Assembly (NCBI GenBank): GCA_035534575.1
Contig: DATLRT010000027.1
Span: forward strand, 1 to 14,912
DNA: 14,912 nucleotides
From: JAGWFU01 sp035534575
Lineage (GTDB): Archaea; Micrarchaeota; Micrarchaeia; Micrarchaeales; Micrarchaeaceae
Direction: 5' to 3'
In this document: in pieces, positions 1-5,779 of the stretch
Numbering within the stretch: the stretch's first letter is position 1
Layout: every line of letters starts with the position of its first letter
The notes under the pieces: model-generated
Databases searched by the model: none
Seen by the model: the letters and a program-made list of their open reading frames with translations, nothing else
Told to the model about the DNA's origin: nothing
Position numbers and translations under genes: made by a program

Positions 1-168
1 TCACAGAACAGCCAAAAACAGCTTTCCTTAGAATACAATCAAGAGCCTATAGAGCCCGGCTGCCATAATAGCACCAACTATTATTTTACCCGAAAAGGTT
101 TAAATAGGTTCCGTCGGTTTCGGGACATATTTGGCAAAGGGCCCGGAGAGGGAAAATGCCCCATAGGC
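1..168. other. Intergenic left edge, no recognised gene
   Basis: No convincing gene is visible. One plus frame is open from base 1 to a stop at 178-180, but it has no recognisable protein character and runs across a TATA element. The stretch contains a perfect 7-bp inverted repeat, ATAATAG (65-71) and CTATTAT (78-84), followed by T residues (84-87), which could be a plus-strand terminator for a gene off the left edge. It also holds a strong plus-strand TATA element near 97-109. Confidence 0.5.
92..109 (+). promoter_or_regulatory. Plus-strand archaeal promoter without an obvious gene
   Basis: The sequence GAAAAGGTTTAAATAGG combines a purine-rich BRE-like stretch with a TTTAAATA box. It resembles the elements before the lysine-rich gene (AAAGGTTAATAG) and tRNA-Ala (AAAAGGCTAAATATT) in this window. 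The start of transcription would be near 130. No gene of normal size follows on the plus strand; only a 19-codon ORF (156-215) with a GGAGAGG Shine-Dalgarno-like sequence lies downstream. Confidence 0.5.
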
Positions 169-867
169 TCATTGACTTGAGAAGTTGGAGAGCGCCTGCC
201 CCATTATGCCCTTGAGGCGGAAGTTCCGCTCGGCTTCCATCCTGGAGCTGATGCTGCCTACTGCCGAGGCATTGAGGCCGTAAAGCACCGCCTTGAGCTC
301 CACGGTTTCTGAGCCCTTGCGGAGGGTGGCCAGTATGTCGGGGAGAAGGTCCAGGGCCGTGGGCGCATCCGGATACCGCATCCCGTTCCGGAGTATGGAG
401 CGTATTGTCTCCCTGCCGAACTTGCTCATCCCCTGAATCCTTTGGTTACAATCAAGAAACATCGCATTTGCGACATCATTGAAGTGATTGCCGCTGGAGT
501 GCTCCTCCTTTATCGGCATGTCCCCGATTCCTAGCTCGTTGAAGAACTGGAATATGAATATGGTCCGGGCTATGGCAAGGTTCTTGCCGACTACCTTAAC
601 CTGTTGGGCTGACGGGTCCGTGCGCGCGCCCTGGGCGTATATGTAGGCAAGCTTGACCGCATCGGAGTATATGGCGTCTTCTGCAGCTGTATGTCCTGCC
701 TTGTTCAGGTAATAGGTTGCCGTTAGGTTTATTTTCACAAGCCCCTCAAGCGTAATCTTGGGAACCGTACTTTTGGGTGGATTACAGAGGTACTCCACGG
801 CACCGCGGCTTATCTGCTCGATTGTGAGCGGCGGATTTCCGGTCTCCTTTTTTTTCTGCATCGTCAT
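169..867 (-). CDS. Unknown protein, paralog 3 of a tandem family
   Basis: A 232-residue soluble, largely helical protein that I do not recognise. It is clearly paralogous to the next two genes upstream. All three begin with an L/V-T-I/L-x-x-I-A/S-x-G-A-V/I-E/D-Y motif, then share a VKLSYLYA-like helix, an N-E-L-x-I-x-x-x-P-I segment, an R-N-G-x-R-F/Y-P motif and an L-D-x-L-P-x-I segment. This copy has lost the L-R-R-Y-L-K-type tail seen in the other two. No transmembrane segment or cysteine cluster is apparent. The start is uncertain: GTG 876 overlaps the upstream stop, but ATG 867 follows a GGAGTGAT Shine-Dalgarno by four bases and lies just past the upstream TAA, so I prefer it; ATG 861 is also possible. 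It is last in a minus-strand operon. Confidence 0.8.
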   Translation of the reverse strand: MTMQKKKETGNPPLTIEQISRGAVEYLCNPPKSTVPKITLEGLVKINLTATYYLNKAGHTAAEDAIYSDAVKLAYIYAQGARTDPSAQQVKVVGKNLAIARTIFIFQFFNELGIGDMPIKEEHSSGNHFNDVANAMFLDCNQRIQGMSKFGRETIRSILRNGMRYPDAPTALDLLPDILATLRKGSETVELKAVLYGLNASAVGSISSRMEAERNFRLKGIMGQALSNFSSQ

Positions 868-868
868 C

Positions 869-1561
869 TTAATCACTCCCCTGCCCTTCTAGGCCCCCTT
901 TCAGGTAGCGCCTGAGATAATAGGAGGGATGCCAATTCTTCTCCCCATCCAACTTTGAATCGAGAATTTTCATTGTGAAGCTGTTGAGCTTCTTGGCGCC
1001 CTCCGAACCGTCCCTCCCGAATGCCTTTGCTATAAGCGGCACATAGTCAAGATAGGACTTCTCCGAGGGGAAGCGCATTCCGCCCCGCACTATTGAAGAT
1101 ATGAGCCTTTGGCTCTTGTGGGTTATATGGGCCCTCTCGGAGAGCGATACGTTGATCACGTTGGCCAGCATGGTTATATGCTGCCTCGAATCAAAGTCTG
1201 CCCTCTCCGGCCCCTGGCCTCCAATCCGCATCTGCTCGAAGAGATGAACGGCGAACAGCGACCTGACCAATACACCGCGGGTGCTCATCTGCGCATCCTT
1301 GAATTCGGGGTCGCGATGTGAGAGCAGCTTGGCGTACAGGAAAGAGACCTGCGCGGCGGTGGCGAGCTCTTTTGTGTCAAAGGATCCGCCCCTTAGGGTG
1401 GACAGGTAGCACTTTGCCGAGCCGTCAAGCTTCATCAGCAAGGCGATGGTGTTGTTGGAGTAGCTGTACTTGTTCTCTGAGAAGTACTCTACCGCGCCCT
1501 CCGCAATATTGCGAAGCGTAACTCTGGGTGCTTTCGCCTTCTGCTGGGTCTCAGTTGTCAA
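869..1561 (-). CDS. Unknown protein, paralog 2 of a tandem family
   Basis: A 230-residue unrecognised protein, middle member of three tandem paralogs. It shares with its neighbours the N-terminal V-T-L-x-x-I-A-E-G-A-V-E-Y motif, the S-F-L-Y-A helix, the R-G-G-M-R-F-P motif and a Y-L-R-R-Y-L-K-G-G tail that matches L-R-Y-L-K-N-G-R in the gene before it. The start is TTG at 1561, inside the last codons of the upstream gene (11-bp overlap). That start puts 13 residues before the conserved motif, as in the upstream paralog, so it is well supported. An AAAGGA sequence precedes it. The overlap implies translational coupling. Function is unknown; equal spacing of motifs suggests a shared fold, and tandem overlap suggests the products may work together, for example as a hetero-oligomer (inference). 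Confidence 0.82.
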   Translation of the reverse strand: MTTETQQKAKAPRVTLRNIAEGAVEYFSENKYSYSNNTIALLMKLDGSAKCYLSTLRGGSFDTKELATAAQVSFLYAKLLSHRDPEFKDAQMSTRGVLVRSLFAVHLFEQMRIGGQGPERADFDSRQHITMLANVINVSLSERAHITHKSQRLISSIVRGGMRFPSEKSYLDYVPLIAKAFGRDGSEGAKKLNSFTMKILDSKLDGEKNWHPSYYLRRYLKGGLEGQGSD

Positions 1562-2249
1562 CGCAATCGTCCTTTCTGCCGTTTTTCAGGTACCGCAGGA
1601 ATCGGTCCATAGGCCTGACCTTCCTCATGTCGCCCTCTGCATTTATCTTTGCCGCAAGCGCCCCCTGCGTCCTGAGGTCTAGGCTCTTGAGCGCCTCTGC
1701 GGGTGAACCCTCAGCCCTCAATGCGGAGATTATGCCAGGAAGGGAGTCTAGGCTTGTCACCGACCCGGGGAACTTGTTCCCGTTCGAGGTTATGGTGCGG
1801 ATTAGATTGGTGCCGTGCTTGCCTATCGCCTGCTTTTCCGAGATGGTGCTCTCTATCGCGCTGCGCAGCTTGGTGAAATGGCCGAGTCCCCCGTCATTCT
1901 CACGGATGGGGATGTTGGTTATGTGCAGCTCGTTCAGCAGCTCCACGATGAAAACGCCGCGCAGGACCGCGGTCAGTATGCCAGTGGGCTGGGCTTTTAT
2001 CTCCGTGTCTGCATGGCTGTGCGCATAGAGGTATGAGAGTTTTACCCCATTCACTATTTCTAGGGTGGACAGAGGGCTTGAGCTCAACGAGAACAGCGCA
2101 TGGTTGATCACGGTGGCGGTTCTTTCCATGTTCCCCACCCTGTTTTTGCGCTGGCCATTACTGCAATCGGTCATGTAATCGATGGCGCCAGACGCTATGG
2201 CCTCCAGCGTGAGGCGCTCTGGCTCCTTCCCCTTCATTTGGCTTCCCAT
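1551..2249 (-). CDS. Unknown protein, paralog 1 of a tandem family
   Basis: A 232-residue unrecognised helical protein and the first of three tandem paralogs. Visible motifs are L-T-L-E-A-I-A-S-G-A-I-D-Y near residues 13-25, V-K-L-S-Y-L-Y-A near 69-76, L-L-N-E-L-H-I-T-N-I-P-I near 106-117, an S-N-G-N-K-F-P segment corresponding to R-N-G-x-R-F-P in the others, an L-D-S-L-P-G-I segment, and the L-R-Y-L-K-N-G tail. It has its own promoter: a TATA box (AATATATAT, 2271-2280) centred about 27 bp before ATG 2249, which predicts a nearly leaderless mRNA. ATG 2237 is a weaker alternative start. The TTG start of the next paralog lies within its final codons. No catalytic signature was recognised. Confidence 0.83.
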   Translation of the reverse strand: MGSQMKGKEPERLTLEAIASGAIDYMTDCSNGQRKNRVGNMERTATVINHALFSLSSSPLSTLEIVNGVKLSYLYAHSHADTEIKAQPTGILTAVLRGVFIVELLNELHITNIPIRENDGGLGHFTKLRSAIESTISEKQAIGKHGTNLIRTITSNGNKFPGSVTSLDSLPGIISALRAEGSPAEALKSLDLRTQGALAAKINAEGDMRKVRPMDRFLRYLKNGRKDDCVDN

Positions 2250-2291
2250 TAGCTAACCCTTCTTTGAAGGAAATATATATGGCTTTCTGGG
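2249..2291 (-). repeat. Promoter repeat copy A (TATA, near-leaderless start)
   Basis: This 41-43 bp block matches 2977-3019 at about 37 of 41 positions with no gaps. It contains a TTAGCTAA palindrome at the predicted transcription start and the shared AAATATATATGGCTTTCTG string, whose complement is the TATA box (2271-2280) and upstream BRE region for the 2249->1551 gene. The ATG of that gene lies at the edge of the repeat. Confidence 0.8.
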
Positions 2292-2303
2292 CTCTCGAAC
2301 CGC

Positions 2304-2942
2304 TTACTTGGGCGGCTCCTTGCCCAGCAGCTTCTTGGCGTTGGCAATCGATGTGTGCAGTTCTTTGCTGCTCGACTCAAGAGACCTCAGGGCCCACCGA
2401 ACCGAGCGCTCGGATGTGGGGTTCTTCCTTATGTCTATGCCGCCCTTGAGCGTAATCTCCAAAGTTTCATTCACTATGTAGAGCGCGGATGAGATTGTCC
2501 TGCTGTGTTTCCGGAGCTCGGATACGGAGCTTGAGACGGTGCCGGAAGTGAGCTGGCTCCTTGCCGCTTCAGCCCTTGCCTTGTCCTTGGCCTTGGTGAA
2601 GCAGTGTATGGCGCTTTCGCACGAATCGATAAAGTCCCTGTTGGTGTAGACGCCGCGGCCCATGCCCTGCTTAATCTTCTCCCCAACGAAGGAACCGTGA
2701 GCATTGAATGACAGCCCCGCCTCCAGGTAATGCTTGGTGCTCAGGGCCAGATCCTCCCTGCTCTTGGTGCTCTTGTAGACCTGCGCGTAAAGCACCGCTG
2801 CGCTGAGGAACTCGGACGCGGCCGCCTTGTAGAGCTTTGCCTTGTCTTGCGACCTGGCGTTTGCCGCGCTGCCCTCTGCCCTGCGCCTGAGCTCGGCTAC
2901 CTTCGCTTCTGTCAGCCCGGTTTTTGTTATCTCAGTAGTCAT
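2304..2942 (-). CDS. Unknown helical, TPR-like protein
   Basis: A 212-residue basic, cysteine-poor, almost entirely helical protein. Residues about 33-80 (K-L-Y-K-A-A-A-S-E-F-L-S-A-A-V-L-Y-A then K-H-Y-L-E-A-G-L-S-F) look like TPR or SNAP-type helical hairpins, suggesting protein-protein binding; this is inference from pattern only. It does not align obviously with the three paralogs downstream. A longer frame extends to 3044, but that extension crosses the TATA box and expected transcription start, so ATG 2942 (M-T-T-E-I) is chosen, preceded by GGAAGGAAC. The leader of about 36 nt contains a small perfect hairpin, GCCCA-N3-TGGGC (2961-2973). It lies 54 bp before the paralog array and shares a duplicated promoter with its first gene, so the four genes are probably co-regulated. 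Confidence 0.78.
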   Translation of the reverse strand: MTTEITKTGLTEAKVAELRRRAEGSAANARSQDKAKLYKAAASEFLSAAVLYAQVYKSTKSREDLALSTKHYLEAGLSFNAHGSFVGEKIKQGMGRGVYTNRDFIDSCESAIHCFTKAKDKARAEAARSQLTSGTVSSSVSELRKHSRTISSALYIVNETLEITLKGGIDIRKNPTSERSVRWALRSLESSSKELHTSIANAKKLLGKEPPK

Positions 2943-2976
2943 GTTCCTTCCAGCTTCCTTGCCCAGCTTGGGCTTG

Positions 2977-3019
2977 TTAGCTAATCCTTCTTGGCACGAA
3001 ATATATATGGCTTTCTGAG
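2977..3019 (-). repeat. Promoter repeat copy B (TATA for helical protein)
   Basis: This is the second copy of the promoter block at 2249-2291. The TATA box is at 2999-3008, giving a predicted start near 2978, and the TTAGCTAA palindrome sits at that start. In this copy the ATG of copy A is replaced (AACAAG instead of AATGGG), so the gene starts 36 nt further on at 2942. Conservation runs through both the TATA/BRE and the region around the transcription start, which suggests a shared regulator or a recent duplication. Confidence 0.8.
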
Positions 3020-3042
3020 CCCGGAACGCCGTATGCCGCCGC

Positions 3043-3054
3043 AAAGGTTAATAG
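3043..3054 (+). promoter_or_regulatory. TATA element for lysine-rich gene
   Basis: AAAGGTTAATAG lies about 26 bp before the predicted start near 3076. It faces away from the minus-strand promoter at 2999-3008. Confidence 0.5.
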
Positions 3055-3086
3055 CCTATGCCACTTAAGTTAAACAACCTGGATTG

Positions 3087-3452
3087 ATGCTGATGAAGGA
3101 CAACAAGAAGAGCAAGTATGCGCACGAGATGCAGAGGATAAAGGACCTCTCGGCACTGAACAGGGTACTCAAGAAGGGCGACATAGAGAACGCCCTGCTC
3201 TCCAACGCAACGAAGGACTCGGAGACCATAAGCGACAATGTCATAGACAACATGCTCGACCAGGTGGAGAAGGGGAAGAACAACCAGAGGGACCTCGAGA
3301 TAGTGGAAAGGCTTACATCGGAGACCAAGGGCGGAAGGGTAACGAAGAAGACGAACGTAAGGATAAAGAAGGTGGGCAAGAAGGTAAAGGTGCAGAGGAA
3401 GGTGCACATGAAGAAGACCCAGAAGAAGGGAAAGAAGGCAGGCAGGCGCTGA
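3087..3452 (+). CDS. Small lysine-rich basic protein
   Basis: A protein of about 121 residues that I do not recognise. The first 75 residues are mixed and probably helical. From about residue 80 to the end the chain is dominated by K and R (T-K-K-T-N-V-R-I-K-K-V-G-K-K and a K-K-T-Q-K-K-G-K-K-A-G-R-R terminus), which suggests RNA, ribosome or DNA binding by an extended tail. No cysteine or zinc motif is present. The start region reads TTG-ATG-CTG-ATG (3084, 3087, 3093); ATG 3087 is chosen and ATG 3093 is equally possible. It stands alone between a divergent unknown operon and tRNA-Ala. Function is not assigned. Confidence 0.75.
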   Translation: MLMKDNKKSKYAHEMQRIKDLSALNRVLKKGDIENALLSNATKDSETISDNVIDNMLDQVEKGKNNQRDLEIVERLTSETKGGRVTKKTNVRIKKVGKKVKVQRKVHMKKTQKKGKKAGRR

Positions 3453-3480
3453 CTAATTCTTTCTGCATCTCAGACAAAAG

Positions 3481-3490
3481 GCTAAATATT
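3481..3490 (+). promoter_or_regulatory. TATA element for tRNA-Ala
   Basis: CTAAATATT, preceded by AAAAGG, lies about 28 bp before the first tRNA base and fits an archaeal BRE/TATA pair. Confidence 0.6.
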
Positions 3491-3514
3491 CCAACGCGAT
3501 AGATTTATCACATT

Positions 3515-3586
3515 GGGCTCTTGGCTCAGGAGTAGAGCGTCCCGTTTGCAACGGGAAGGTCGCGGGTGCGATTCCCGCAGAGTCCA
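3515..3586 (+). tRNA. tRNA-Ala (anticodon TGC)
   Basis: A 72-nt tRNA folds completely. The acceptor stem is GGGCTCT/AGAGTCC with discriminator A (3586). The D arm is GCTC/GAGC. The anticodon stem is TCCCG/CGGGA around the loop TTTGCAA, giving anticodon TGC. The T arm is GCGGG/CCCGC around TGCGATT. The G3:U70 wobble pair, the alanine identity element, is present. CCA is not encoded, as is common in archaea. No intron is seen. A T5 run (3593-3597) follows as a probable terminator. Confidence 0.97.
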
Positions 3587-3592
3587 CTCTTG

Positions 3593-3597
3593 TTTTT
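3593..3597 (+). terminator. T-run terminator after tRNA-Ala
   Basis: TTTTT seven bases after the tRNA end fits the oligo-T termination signal used by archaeal RNA polymerase. Confidence 0.5.
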
Positions 3598-3620
3598 AAG
3601 GATTCATCTTAGACGGCGAT

Positions 3621-3665
3621 ATATCTGACGAAAGCCGCCGTTGGCTTTCGCTGATATTGCTTTTT
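3621..3665 (+). terminator. Hairpin plus T-run between tRNA-Ala and helicase
   Basis: A perfect 8-bp stem, CGAAAGCC (3629-3636) with GGCTTTCG (3643-3650), has a 6-nt loop. An outer stem ATATC (3621-3625) with GATAT (3653-3657) is separated from it by a small internal loop. TTTTT follows at 3661-3665 on the plus strand. It could end plus-strand transcription, mark the 3' end of the helicase mRNA on the minus strand, or be part of a small structured RNA. Confidence 0.45.
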
Positions 3666-3679
3666 AGAAAGCGGGATCA

Positions 3680-5050
3680 TCAGTCCTTGAAGCCGCTGGG
3701 GACGTGCCTCCCGTATGAGCGGTCTCTCGGCGGGCCTCTCCTTCTGGCTCCGCCTCCGCCGCCGCCACTGGACCTGTCGCCGCCCCTGTGGTCTCCTCCT
3801 GAGCTGCCGCGGTCCCTGTCCCTTCCGCCGCCGTGGCCACCGCCTCCGAAGCGCCTCTCGGGCCCTCTCCTGAAGCCTGGGCGCTCTCCGCCTCCCGGAC
3901 CCCCTGCCCTTCTTCCCTTGAACAGGACTATGTTCTTGTACGGGGTGGTGTCAAGGTCGAGTCTCTCCATCCTTATCTTGGTGGTGTACTCTATGTCCTC
4001 GACTATTCGGGACTGGTCCCTTCCCACTATCGTGAATGCCTTTCCGTCGGCTTCCATTCTTGCCGACCTGCCTACCCTATGCACATAGATGTGCGGGTCG
4101 TCAGGTATGTCGAAGTTTATTATGTCGGTGACGCCCTTTACGTCAAGCCCCCTGGATGCGACATTGGTCGCTATCAGGAGTCGGCCGTCCTTCTTGAACA
4201 TCCTCATCGAGGCCTCCCTCTTTGACTGGGTTAGCCCTCCGTGCATCAGCAGCGATTCTATCCCCTGCTCCCTGAGTGCGTTGTGTATCTCGTCCGCAGC
4301 GTACTTTGTCTGCGAGAATATTATCGCCTTGACCGGATTGAACTTCTTTATGTATGCCACCAGGTTTGCGAACTTCATACGGTTGTCGCAAACAGTGTAG
4401 TAGTGCTTTATCTTGATTGCGGTCAGCTGCTCCTCCTGCCCGATCTTCATGTAGGCGTAGTCCTTCATATGGCTCTTGGCGACTTCGAGTATCCTGTCCG
4501 GCATAGTTGCCGAGAACAACATCGTCTGCCTTGTCTTCGGAGTCCTTGAAAGTATCATCTCTATGTCGTCTATGAATCCCATATCGAACATAGTGTCGGC
4601 CTCGTCGAGAACCATAAACTTAACGTTCTCGAGCCTGAGCGCTCCCCTCTCTATCAGGTCCAATATCCTTCCCGGAGTTCCGACCACAAGGTTGGGGTTC
4701 CTCCTCAATGCCTGGATCTGCACGTTCATCGAAGCGGCTCCGTAGACCACCGCAACGCCACCGTGGCCGTGCAGCAGCTTTGTCGCAACCTCCGATATCT
4801 GCAGCGCAAGCTCCCTTGTGGGAACTACAACGAGCGCGACAGGAGTGTGGCTCCTTGCCGAGCTCTGCATTATCGGTATCAAAAAGGCGAATGTCTTGCC
4901 TGTTCCCGTCTTTGCCCTGACTATAACGTCCTTGCCCTGAAGGGCCACTGGAATCACGTGTTCCTGAACGTCTGTCGCAGTGACAAAATTCATCCTGTTC
5001 AGAGCTTCAACTAGCTCCGGCTTTAGTCCCATATCTGAAAAATACTTCAC
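3680..5050 (-). CDS. DEAD-box ATP-dependent RNA helicase with RGG tail
   Basis: A 456-residue cytoplasmic RNA helicase that unwinds or remodels RNA with ATP. All core motifs are visible: aromatic F4 and Q29 of the Q motif, Walker A A-K-T-G-T-G-K-T (46-53), P-T-R-E-L-A (77-82), T-P-G-R (125-128), D-E-A-D (149-152), S-A-T (180-182), motif V near A-T-N-V-A-S-R-G-L-D (294-303) and H-R-V-G-R-S-A-R (324-331). Residues about 379-456 are a Gly/Arg-rich RGG-like RNA-binding tail, as in several cold- or stress-related DEAD helicases. The frame is open to a GTG at 5107, but the GTG at 5050 is chosen: GGTG lies five bases before it and it keeps the conserved Phe of the Q-motif region. ATG 5032 would remove that Phe. 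A leader of about 60 nt is then predicted from the TATA box near 5137. It is monocistronic. Confidence 0.95.
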   Translation of the reverse strand: MKYFSDMGLKPELVEALNRMNFVTATDVQEHVIPVALQGKDVIVRAKTGTGKTFAFLIPIMQSSARSHTPVALVVVPTRELALQISEVATKLLHGHGGVAVVYGAASMNVQIQALRRNPNLVVGTPGRILDLIERGALRLENVKFMVLDEADTMFDMGFIDDIEMILSRTPKTRQTMLFSATMPDRILEVAKSHMKDYAYMKIGQEEQLTAIKIKHYYTVCDNRMKFANLVAYIKKFNPVKAIIFSQTKYAADEIHNALREQGIESLLMHGGLTQSKREASMRMFKKDGRLLIATNVASRGLDVKGVTDIINFDIPDDPHIYVHRVGRSARMEADGKAFTIVGRDQSRIVEDIEYTTKIRMERLDLDTTPYKNIVLFKGRRAGGPGGGERPGFRRGPERRFGGGGHGGGRDRDRGSSGGDHRGGDRSSGGGGGGARRRGPPRDRSYGRHVPSGFKD

Positions 5051-5130
5051 GTTAACACCGAAATTTAAAAGAAGCAGTAACAGCTTTACAGCGTTAGTGC
5101 GAAGCACCTACCGCTATCTTTTATTCTTCT

Positions 5131-5142
5131 GTATTTTATATG
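5131..5142 (-). promoter_or_regulatory. TATA element for DEAD-box helicase
   Basis: On the minus strand this reads CATATAAAATAC, with a predicted start near 5111. A second, weaker candidate (TTTTAAATTT, 5061-5070) would give a start near 5040, after GTG 5050. Which is used decides the translation start. Confidence 0.5.
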
Positions 5143-5199
5143 AATTTACTAATATTTAATGGTTTGCAATGGGCAGTTCTGTCGAGATAAACTGGTGAG

Positions 5200-5775
5200 T
5201 CACTTGAGCGCATCCAGTATCTCGGAGCTCTTCCTTACCCTGCCAATCCGCTTGAATATATGATCTATTGTGTTGTTGTGCGCTTCGGCAGAGCCGAGGT
5301 CGGACATCGCGTCCTCTGCGAATATCTGCTGGAACCCCATCTCGTTGGCCGTCCTTGCAGTACTCTCAACGCCATAGATGGTCGAGATGCCAGATAGCAC
5401 AATCGTCTCGATGCCCCTTCTCCTGAGCTGGAGCTCCAGCTCCGTTCCATAGAAAGCTCCCCACTGCTTCTTTGTTATGGTGATGTCGCCGTCCTTTGGC
5501 CCAAGCTCGGGGATTATCTCCGCCCAGTCCGGAGGGAGAGGAGGCATGGTGAACATCGTGTCGCTTATGGTCTTCAGCCTCTCCGCCTCGGACATGGAAA
5601 CATGAACAAGGACGACTGGCATCCCGCTCTTCCTGAACGCATTGGCCAACTTCACCGCGTTGTCGACCACTTCTGATGTGGGGTGCGGCTTCGTGTCGCC
5701 CCTGGCAACTATGCCTTTCTGCAGATCTATCACCACGAGCGCGGTCGTCTTCCTGTCGATTTTGAGCTCTGTCAT
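5200..5775 (-). CDS. Isochorismatase-fold hydrolase, catalytic Cys replaced by Gly
   Basis: A 191-residue cytoplasmic protein of the isochorismatase / cysteine-hydrolase superfamily. Visible signatures are D17 in V-V-I-D-L-Q-K, K102 in T-K-K-Q-W-G-A-F-Y-G-T, and the S-G-I-S-T-I-Y-G-V-E-S-T-A-R-T-A segment (128-143). At the position where nicotinamidase-type members carry the nucleophilic Cys there is Gly135. True isochorismatases also lack this Cys, so a vinyl-ether-type hydrolysis or another non-thioester reaction is more likely than amide cleavage; the substrate is unknown. It is the last gene of the ccdA-like / thioredoxin operon, four bases after the thioredoxin stop, with ATG at 5775. 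Nothing in the sequence explains a functional link with the redox genes. Confidence 0.88.
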   Translation of the reverse strand: MTELKIDRKTTALVVIDLQKGIVARGDTKPHPTSEVVDNAVKLANAFRKSGMPVVLVHVSMSEAERLKTISDTMFTMPPLPPDWAEIIPELGPKDGDITITKKQWGAFYGTELELQLRRRGIETIVLSGISTIYGVESTARTANEMGFQQIFAEDAMSDLGSAEAHNNTIDHIFKRIGRVRKSSEILDALK

Positions 5776-5779
5776 GCGA

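Noticed and set aside
1109..2036. Several plus-strand frames opposite the paralog genes
   Set aside because: They are short, overlap each other, show no family pattern, and lie opposite three genes that support one another by paralogy.
2943..3044. N-terminal extension of the helical protein to an ATG at 3044
   Set aside because: The extension crosses the TATA box and predicted transcription start of the duplicated promoter, so it would not be in the mRNA.
3621..3657. C/D-box guide RNA or kink-turn suggested by two CTGA strings
   Set aside because: No RUGAUGA C box is present and the CTGA strings are not arranged as a kink-turn; a plain hairpin explains the sequence.
3657..4088. Proline-rich plus-strand frame
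   Set aside because: It is the antisense of the Gly/Arg-rich helicase tail; CCN codons mirror GGN codons.
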